This document shows, in pieces, positions 56,001-64,000 of a stretch of DNA of 64,000 nucleotides. Origin of the DNA: Labia minor. Lineage: Eukaryota; Arthropoda; Insecta; Dermaptera; Spongiphoridae. The stretch is from contig OY720346.1 of NCBI GenBank assembly GCA_963082975.1, positions 23,182,720 to 23,246,719 of the forward strand. The letters are read 5' to 3'. How positions within the stretch are numbered: the first letter of the stretch is position 1; every line of letters starts with the position of its first letter. The position numbers and the translations under genes are program-made. The notes below the pieces were generated by a model. That model made no database searches. It was not told the origin of the DNA and was given only the letters and a program-made list of their open reading frames with translations.

Positions 56001-59000
56001 GGGGATGACATCGTTCGTTGGTGCTGGCACATCTTCGGTGGTGGTACCTTTTATTTTTGTGGTTTGGTTTGATTTTATGTTTAGCCTGGGAGTGTTCCAA
56101 TGTGCACGCTAGTCCCCCAAGAGTGCGGCGTCGACGGGCCGTGTCCTGGTGCTGTGCTGCCCTACGGGGCTCCGGGCCCGGCTGGGAGTGACAGAGAACC
56201 AGCGCGGCCTCGACGATTGCTGGGCTGCGTACCACCTTTGCTCTCGTCGTTGACCGCGTTACCCGTATTGCACGCCCCACACCCAAACTCAACCAATCAA
56301 AATCATCATCATCATCAACGCCGACATTGCTAAATTTGTAAAATATTTCCCTAAATTGATCATTCGAGATTCCATATTAAACATTAAAAAAAAATTAATA
56401 CATTTTATGTTAATGTCAAATGATCTTGTGAAGAAAAATAATTTAATCAATCACTATATATATTAGCTATTTAACATTAATATATAAATATTGTTTAACT
56501 GTTGTTTTCATTAGGATGGGCAACTTCACCCATTGAGATGAATATTAAATCAAATATTTTGAGGAAAAGATACCAAAACACCAAAATATTGTTAATCTTT
56601 AATAGTTTACATAGAGACCCTAATTTTGAACCTAAAAAAATTATAAATCAAATTCGAATATTTAAAAAAAATTAATTAACCATTTTTGGGATTAATTTTT
56701 GAATTTAAAGGGTTTATACTAATTACTATCTTCAATATTTCGAATATATATAGATATAGCATATTACAAATACAAAAGACATAGTATAAATTATATATAT
56801 ATATATAAATACATTTTAAAATTGTTCATTGAAATATTTTACAATCTAGCATCGTTTCATTATGTATATTTTAAATTTAACATTTAAATCATCATTATTT
56901 CATTCCGACCATCAATTTTTCATTCTAATGTTGTAATTTTGTTTTAATAATTTGCATGCACGAGTGACGAAAACTAATTATTAACAAAACGAGAATTCGC
57001 TTGTTGTCATCTTTAACAAATCCTCTTGATTATCAACCTTTCCCAAATTTGTGATTTTGTTTTTTGTAGTTTTTGAAAAAATAATAATAAATATTTAATT
57101 GAACAGTGTAATTTAGAAGTCTTATGGAATTTAACGTTAAAAAATGATTATTTGCATATCATCAAAAAAGATAAAACAAAACAAAGTTCAAACTATTTTT
57201 ATAATAATTAAACAGAAAATAAAATTGAGTTTTCATTTTGTTATGCTTATCTTTTGTCTCAGTTTAAAAATAATAATACTTTTGGATGTTAACTCAATTT
57301 TATAATTTTTTTTTTATAATCAAATAATCTATTGCCAAACTTTACAAAGTCTATCAAAGCTAAAATTATTTTTTAGGTTAATAGATTTGTCATTAAGCAG
57401 AGATGAGTTTGATTAAATTTGAATTGAAATTAAATGAATTTAGTGTATAATTGTAACTGCAAATATTTTGATTCTTTAATGAGAATTATAAAGATCCCTC
57501 TATTAAACGGTGTGTCCCAAACAATTATACAAATATTAATTAAAATGGAGGTTTAGAGACTATATTGATATTTTAATAGAAAAAAATACTTCTGAGAAAC
57601 GTAATTAAATTTCAATATGAACTTTAATTACATTATAAGTGTTGTGATTTACATTTCAAACAGATTTATATTAGTTTTCAAAATAATTGAACTAATATTA
57701 TATCAAATATTTATATTTATATTTATGTAGATTAATTTATTGATATATAAATAATTGAAAATATCTCCAAATGTTGATAAATATTAATTAATTTGATTTT
57801 ACTATCAATGGTTAATAAATCGAAAATATAAAAGCTTTTGAAGATATATATTATAGATCATTATATTTTTTATTTATAAAAATTTATCAATGAACAAATC
57901 TTTTACAAACATAAAATAAGTAAAATCTCAAAAATTCATTATATATTTTTTGAATCAGACGTATAGATCCTAATGGACATAGATAACATATTTGTTGAGA
58001 AACAGTTCTTTTCCGGAGATCGCTTAAATCTTTTGATCCAAAATTGTTTATAATGCACTTCAAAGTATGTCAAATATATATTTAAATATTTAAAACTGTT
58101 TTATCTAAGTTAAAATAATAATTGTATAAAATTTAAACATTTAATGATTGTATATGATTTAATATAATAGATAATATCACTTAATTTTCATAAACAAATG
58201 AAATATTTTAATTATTTTCATAAAATAATATTTTTTTAATATTATTTAAAATTTTTCTAAAAAGTTATTAAAATTTTTACTGTATATAACATTTTAGCTA
58301 GTTTATTATTCATATATTTATTATTGTTATTGAGTGCATTATATGTTATTCTAAACAATTCTAAGTTAAAAACGTTTTGATTTTTAATTAACTCATAAAT
58401 ATCTAAATATTTAATAAAAAAAAAACACTGAATATAAAAATAAGTAGTATTAATATAAATTGCGAGATAAGATGTAATTATTTTTAAAATATTTATTTAA
58501 AAATATAAAATTAATTCACCTTATAATATTCCAAATGTTTATGTCTTTTTAAAGAATGCATTTTTTATATCTTCAGAATCTTACCATCACTATCATAATA
58601 TTATGTATAATGTAGATATAAATAAAAACAAAAAATTTATGAATATTTTATAAATATTAGCATACTAATAACATAAAATTAATTATATTTTTTGTATATT
58701 CTAGTAGAATTTATGCATTTTTACTAAAATCAAATTAAATTTCCTAAATATATATTTATTACAATTAAATATTTTAAATATAATAATATAAAATTATAAT
58801 TCTATGTTTTAATCTTGTTGTATATTTTTATATAAATGATTGCTTGCCAGCCAAAGAGTGTTCCATAACCAAAGAATCGATGCCCCAAAGATTCTTATTT
58901 AGTGCCAAGTTTGTGCCAACTGATTTTACGGTTAACACAAACATCAAATTTCAATTTGTGATGAGCCAATTAAAATATTTTTTATAAAGATTTAATACAC

Positions 59001-59907
59001 TTGTTAAAAATAGATTTTAAATATATTTTAGTATAACATTAATTTTTCAGAAGGGATATCCAACCAATTTTTATCTTCTTTATTGAAAAAAAATATTCAT
59101 ATAACATAAAAAAACCTTAAAACAATGATTAACATTTTTAAATTATTTTTAAACAATTTAATTTGGTATCCCTTTCTAAAATTCAGAATTACATATTTTC
59201 TTAAATGAGGCATTAATATATATTTTTTGCTTATATTTGTTATACTTAAATATATATATTATATATATTTCAATGTTTAAATAAAAGTATTTATAACAAA
59301 ATTGAAGTATTTTTATTTATATTTTAAAATTAAAATTTTTAACTATACCTTTCATTAAGATTACCATCGTATTCTCGTACAGCAAATGAACATCCACAGT
59401 TGATAATTGCTGAAGAAGAAAAACTACTCGAGGACGAACCACTTGTCACATCAACGAAAAATGAATCTCTGTCATTTTCTCAGTCGTTTGAGGATGGGAT
59501 TCAACAAAAGTATGTTTTGCTATTATTATTATCGCTTGGGAGAACAATGCAATATTTTTTTTATCTAAGTTCAAGCGGAAGTTTGAAATTTTCCCTTTAA
59601 AAAATAAAAATTAATTTTTCGAAATGATTTTATTTTAATACTTGTTTTAATATATATTTAAGAACACGATAAGCAAAACTTTTCATAATTTATATTCTAT
59701 GTATTTTTTTTTTAAATTTTCAGAAGTTTAGTGGATACTGTATATACACTTCGTGATCAACTTCGAGACTTAAAATTAACAGTTACGTCCTTAGCTCAAC
59801 AATTAGAAAGTGAAGCAAAACTTAGAAGGGCGCTTCAAACTATAGTTAGAACTCATTTAAATCTATCAGGAGCAGCCCGAGAAGAAATTCGATGGCCAGA
59901 AGACTAA
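49583..59907 (+). CDS. ARHGEF7: beta-PIX / ARHGEF7-type Rho GEF, canonical isoform
   Basis: Exons: 49583-49642, 49993-50116, 50180-50375, 50513-50731, 50808-51006, 51117-51338, 51401-51479, 51660-51784, 53853-54102, 54176-54283, 59383-59509, 59724-59907. They total 630 codons plus stop, all in phase. SH3 domain: residues ~8-60 ([20 protein letters not shown]). Dbl-homology GEF domain: ~85-270 (VLTTGLSKPFRRLSKYAAML). Pleckstrin homology: ~295-395 (RYLVLFPTTLLVLGVSPRMS, KLEDSENYKNAFEIS). Next come a Pro-rich stretch, the MSCLRPAPPLRP motif, a GIT-binding segment (FEEDAQVLRVIEAYC) and a coiled coil (SLVDTVYTLRDQLRDL) matching the trimerisation helix of vertebrate beta-PIX. No CH domain, so it is of beta type. 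PIX proteins activate Rac/Cdc42 and tether GIT and PAK at adhesions and synapses. The strong donor CAT|GTAAGT at 51784 defines this form. Confidence 0.93.
54777..54979 (+). CDS. possible alternative terminal exon of the PIX gene
   Basis: Within the 5.1-kb intron after 54283, an open frame of GC-rich composition runs from about 54716 to a stop at 54979 (VPELTSHGPSALQVG...LPPTGGGLASLSG). A weak acceptor GCATAG at 54771-54776 would join it in the right phase (phase 1) to exon 54176-54283 and give a short Ser/Thr/Gly-rich tail in place of the coiled coil. The acceptor has a poor pyrimidine tract. No homolog recognised. Confidence 0.3.
54980..59382 (+). other. large intron of the PIX gene
   Basis: AT-rich intron. 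Two exceptions are a GC-rich island at 56040-56334 (separate entry) and a small GC-richer patch at 58848-58935. The patch is preceded by TTGCCAG and open in phase 1 for about 50 codons, but it has no donor in the phase needed for 59383. It may be an unused or alternative exon. Confidence 0.5.
56040..56334. other. CpG-rich island inside a PIX intron
   Basis: About 230 bases with strongly raised GC and many CpG (for example GAGTGCGGCGTCGACGGGCC), in DNA that is otherwise very AT-rich. Both strands are open over much of it (78 codons plus, 98 codons minus), as expected for GC-rich DNA, and I recognise neither product. The plus frame that fits PIX phase 1 closes after about 36 codons. Possibilities are an internal promoter, an alternative exon or a foreign insertion. 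Confidence 0.35.
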
Positions 59908-62071
59908 TTAAGGTTTCTTTCTACTTTGCTCTTTCATATTTTAAAATCTTTCTAAAAAATATATATTTAATAATCTACATTTAAGGACATATCAAACATA
60001 ATCTTTTTTAAAGAATAATTAAAAAATATTTTATCACTGTTAAAATATTCATGTACATATAATATTATATCACACCACTTTTCAAATATTTTAAATTAAT
60101 ATATATTTATATATATATTTATGATATTTAAAAGTTATGCCAATATGTTATTTTATATAACATTATTATTTATGTAAGATCAATTTTGAGTACATTTTTT
60201 ACCATTTAATCAAAATAGAGTAAGCTTAAGTAACATATAATAGTTTTTAGGACGAAATAATGTGCAATTATAATTCTTTAGTGCTATATATATATAATTA
60301 GCGTTAATTTTTTATAAAATTATTAATTTCTCTTACATTTATATAGTTTCTGAAATTAAATATTTGATTGGGATTTAAATACAAATACATAATTTTAATT
60401 ATAATTTTTGAGCGTGAGAGTCGGATTTACCATAAAATTAATATCTTGAGCAATGCAATAGGGGAGGTGGAAGGAGCATATACAAAAAAATTATAAATTT
60501 ATAAATTAATATAACAATTTATACTATATTAAGTATAAATTATATATCTCATTTTTAAAAAAAGGACTTGCACCACTTTCAAAATAAATGGTCCATATAT
60601 TAAAATATATTAATATAAGAAACGAGGGGAATTCCAAAAATAGTCTCTTAGTTTTTATGAAAATAGAAACATTTTATTTTTAATAATAGATATACTATTT
60701 TAAAACTTAAAATATTCCTTTATTTTAAATTGCACATCAATGCAACGAATTTTATTCTATAGTGTGTTCATAAAATAAATAAATTATCCCGGTACATTCA
60801 CATATGTTTACATCACTTCAAATAGTTCAGTCGTATTTAGGGTCTCTTACAATAAAATAATAAAATTTAAAGTTGTTTTTAATTAATTAAATTATAGTCC
60901 AAGATCATGAATCTTTTTTTTTCAACTTTGTCTAAAATAATAATCTCTCTCTCTCTATATATATATATATATTGAAAAATTCGAATAACTATTCATTTTC
61001 AAACTTTGATATTTTTATTTGCATTTATTATATTTTTTAAAGTTTTGCAATTTTTCTAACTATCAATTAATAATATAAATTATTTTAAATTTTATTTAAA
61101 TTAATTTAACGATAATATATAAATATTTAATCTTATCCCTCCAAAGTATTATATAATAATTGTCTTTACATATCTGATTTTCATGTTACGTTATAAAATA
61201 TTTCCTAAAATTTTAAAATATATGTTAATCTACTTAAAAAAGTGAATCCTAAATTCTATCTATTAAAAATTATTATGTTTGCTATATTCTAATATATATA
61301 AATAGATGTATACAAAAAAGTTTAAATATTTTTGTGATTAATAGAAATGAATTTTGAGTCATTTTTTGTTGGAATCGGTAAGACTTATTTATATAGTTCC
61401 TAAATATAAAATATAAGTTTTGAAAAAAAAAAAATTCGCAAGATTATGAAATCAAAAACAAGCCTAATAACAAATTTTTAAAATATTTTTTTATGTTGTA
61501 CTTATTATGACTATTTTTAGAATTGTTCATTATTAAATATATTTTATTATATAATATAGTATTATATATGTTTTGTATATTATTAGGTATATTTTATAAT
61601 CATATATGTAATTAATTTTAAGACTGTTTTTGTCTTTCATATGCCATTACAACTTTTATCTATTATATTTTTATTATTACAAAATTTGTTATTTCCAGCA
61701 TTTACAAATTAATGCTGAATAATCTGTTACTACAAATTGCCATATAAATAACCAGACTAATTGTTTATGCTTATCAAAACTTTATATTATAACATTATAA
61801 TATGAACTTTAACTACATTTCCTCTTTTAAGACTTAATTTAATTAATATAACTTATAAAAAAAAATTCTATAATAAGGTTAAAGACCATCAACTTCTCAA
61901 TCTTCTATAGCAATGTAAATAATATATAATTTGTTATCACAATTCAGTATTTAAATAAAGCAATATATATTATCATGTTATATCAAATAAATAAAATGAC
62001 AAATAAATTTTAAAGATACAATTTTTAATCTCAATTTTTTTACTTATATACAAAATAATTACCTAAACTTT
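59908..62071. other. AT-rich region downstream of the PIX gene
   Basis: Includes the presumed PIX 3' untranslated region. (TA)n/(CT)n runs near 60945-60970. No gene or clear transposon signature seen. Confidence 0.6.
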
Positions 62072-62700
62072 TTACCGACCGACGATAGTAAGGGAGGTAT
62101 TGTTTTCACACCAAATTTCACATGTGGAGATTTTTACATATCTCCACGAATCATGCATTTTCTAAACAGAAAAAAGTATTTTTAGCATGATGTCTGTCCG
62201 TCCGTCCGTCCGTATAGATGTGTACAGCCTGAACGGCTCAACCGATTTTGATGAAATTTGGTATATTTACTTAATGCATCAGTGGGATGAATTAATCAAC
62301 TTTTGGTGCAATTCCGGAAACCGGAAGTGGTAGTATTAGCGATCGACGATAGGAAGGAAAGGGTTATTTTCACACCAAAGGAGATTTTTTTATATATCAC
62401 CACGAATCATGCACTTTGTATTGGTTTTATCCTCGAGAAAAATCATATTTATTAGTTTTTTCTTGATTTAAAATTATATGACGTCATCCAGCCATTCATG
62501 ACGTCACAGCCTGGTCTTGCATATATATTATAAATAAAATAAAATTAAAAATGTTTATATTTATTATTTATGTATCCATATCTGTTTTTTATTACATTAA
62601 TAGATATATTAAAATTATTTGAAATTGTTTCTGTAGCTGGAAATTAATTTATTTCAAACAGTCGGTCGGTTCGGACCTGGCCACAGGTCAACTTATTGTA
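62072..62700 (-). repeat. repeat family A/B copy
   Basis: Starts with the ACCGACCGACGATAGTAAGG phrase of family A (13175 on) and continues with the (GTCC)n run at 62194-62213, the CTCGAGAAAAATCAT phrase and the double TGACGTCA (62479-62506). It then follows the variant end seen at 4600-4735 and, inverted, at 6282-6400 (CGGTCGGTTCGGACCTGG). It therefore links the two sub-types of the family in one copy. No coding frame. Confidence 0.75.
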
Positions 62701-62775
62701 TATATTTTCATCTGATATACATATTATAAATATACAAGGTTTTCCTAAATCAATATTTGATCTTTCCGATAACAT

Positions 62776-63357
62776 TTGTTGTGTTTAGTGTTTTATAGTT
62801 TTTTGATGATTGGTGAAATAGAGGCCATTCGCCGGATCCAGATGGGAAGGTCAGCGATGGTAAGGCTGAAAAGAATATGGCAATCCAGCAACCTGACCAC
62901 GAACACTAAAAAATTAATTGTCACCACTCTGGTTTCTCCCATCATGCTCTACGCATCCGAGACCTGGACCCTGAAGCAGAACATCCGCAAAAAAATCGAT
63001 GCATTCGAGCTGTGGTGTTGGAGAAGGATGCTGCGTATTCCGTGGACGGCGCACCGGACAAACATCTCCGTACTTAAGGAAGTCCGTGCGGGACAGCGCC
63101 TCTCCAGTGTAGTGCTGGGGCGGGTGATCAGCTACTTTGGCCACCTCACCCGTTCAGACTCCAGCATCGAGAGAATAGTGATTCAGGGGAGAGTTGAAGG
63201 CTCGAGGAGACGTGGCCGATCGCCAGCCAGATGGACGGATCAAGTTCGGGATGGATTGGGCACCAACCTTCAGTCGGCTGCAGCGAGCGCTCGTCATCGT
63301 TCTAGATGGCGAACCCTGACTCGCAAAGTACGGGCCGTTGGGGCCTGGAGTTATTAG
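62776..63357 (+). pseudogene. LINE 3' end of a second, GC-richer family
   Basis: Open for 193 codons. From about residue 14 it reads the C-terminal region of a non-LTR reverse-transcriptase polyprotein: MLYASETWTLKQNIRKKIDA, FELWCWRRMLRIPWTAHRTN, then SRRRGRSPARWTDQVRD. This wording is typical of insect 'endonuclease-reverse transcriptase' entries. The RT and endonuclease parts are missing, so the copy is 5'-truncated, and the first dozen codons come from flanking DNA. It is much GC-richer than its surroundings and free of stops, hence probably a young insertion. It differs in sequence from the LINE at 44720-47560. Confidence 0.8.
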
Positions 63358-63879
63358 GGCCACGACACTTCCGCTAGGAAGTTATCGACAACGAAGAAGA
63401 AATAGAGGCATTTGTCTCATGTCGAGCGATTTTAGGAAGCATTGAGGATAGATTGGTATTGGTTTCATAGAGTAAATTCCAGAGAATTAGGTATATTTTT
63501 GGGAATATAGAAAAACAAGAAAATAAGTTTGGAAAATTAACATGTGGCACACAGATTTGTTAATGAAAAGTGATTGTTAATTTTAAAAAATAAAATATTT
63601 AAACAACAAAGAAAAATTTATTAAAAAATAAAATTATTTGTATTATATAAATGTATATTATAAATATATTAAGATTCATATATTTATTTTAAAAAATAAT
63701 TTTTTTCTCACTTTAATATAAATTGCTTTTAAAAATGGCTTAGAATTCTTGATGAGGTAACAAATTTAAAAATTATATCATAAAATAAATTTAACTATTT
63801 ATTATTATTCTTGATGAAAATATTACTTTTATTTTTAATACCAATCGTAAAAATAATAATAATAAAAAACAAATTAAAA
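63358..63879. other. AT-rich spacer
   Basis: Between the LINE end and the stop codon of the minus-strand gene at the window edge. It would include that gene's 3' untranslated region. Nothing else seen. Confidence 0.5.
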
Positions 63880-63987
63880 TTAAACATTTCCAGCAGATTC
63901 AGGATTTTCACTCTCAGAATAAAGCATATCAAATTCCATTAAAGCTTGAGGATATCCAAGCTGTAAATATTCTAAAGTTTCTTCAAT
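63880..63987 (-). CDS. last exon of an unidentified gene, cut by the window edge
   Basis: The minus strand has a TTATTCTAG acceptor ending at 63988, then an open frame to TAA at 63880-63882: 35 codons starting IEETLEYLQLGYPQALMEFD and ending ESAGNV. The other two frames close at once, and GC is higher than in the flanks, both as expected of an exon. The rest of the gene lies beyond the window. The acidic tail is not diagnostic and I do not recognise the family. Confidence 0.6.
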   Translation of the reverse strand: MEETLEYLQLGYPQALMEFDMLYSESENPESAGNV

Positions 63988-64000
63988 CTAGAATAAATTA

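Noticed and set aside
54652-58860. 15-base inverted match TTGCTTGCCAGCCAA between 54652 and 58846, possible intron pairing around alternative exons
   Set aside because: A few 15-base matches are expected by chance in a window of this size; no longer pairing extends from it.

Overview
The window is AT-rich animal DNA, most likely from an arthropod. The evidence is four spliced animal genes with GT-AG introns, a eukaryotic tRNA gene with an internal promoter, and a dense, nested load of DNA transposons and non-LTR retrotransposons. I cannot name the species. Exon limits below were set by hand from splice sites, reading phase and remembered family sequences; no alignment was run.

Layout. 1-11184 is repeat-dominated: an arthropod-type repeat family with CRE-like palindromes, a large inverted repeat, a 1.27-kb TIR element and a hairpin element. 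11185-23238 (+) is the 3' part of a synaptotagmin-12-like gene. Its 8.2-kb intron carries a nested hAT/MULE/mariner block, an inverted tRNA-Pro pair, a LINE remnant and a mini-Helitron. Another intron holds an internally deleted mariner. 26929-31849 (-) is a complete IFT81 gene (14 exons, 678 codons). 34647-41140 (-) is a complete Cullin-3 gene (15 coding exons, 771 codons), with a probable alternative first exon. 44720-47560 (-) is a nearly full-length but broken RTE-like LINE. 49583-59907 (+) is a beta-PIX (ARHGEF7/RtGEF) gene with two probable C-termini: a canonical form (630 codons) and a read-through form (815 codons). 62072-63357 holds another repeat copy and the 3' end of a second LINE family. 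63880-63987 (-) is the last exon of an unidentified gene.

The four host genes do not form a pathway: synaptic or secretory trafficking (Syt12), cilium assembly (IFT81), ubiquitin ligation (CUL3) and Rac/Cdc42 signalling (PIX). They look like ordinary neighbours separated by AT-rich intergenic DNA. The more unusual signals are the PIX read-through terminal exon, the CUL3 alternative N-terminus, a repeat family that spreads paired TGACGTCA sites at a fixed 20-bp pitch, and several very well preserved small transposons inside introns.
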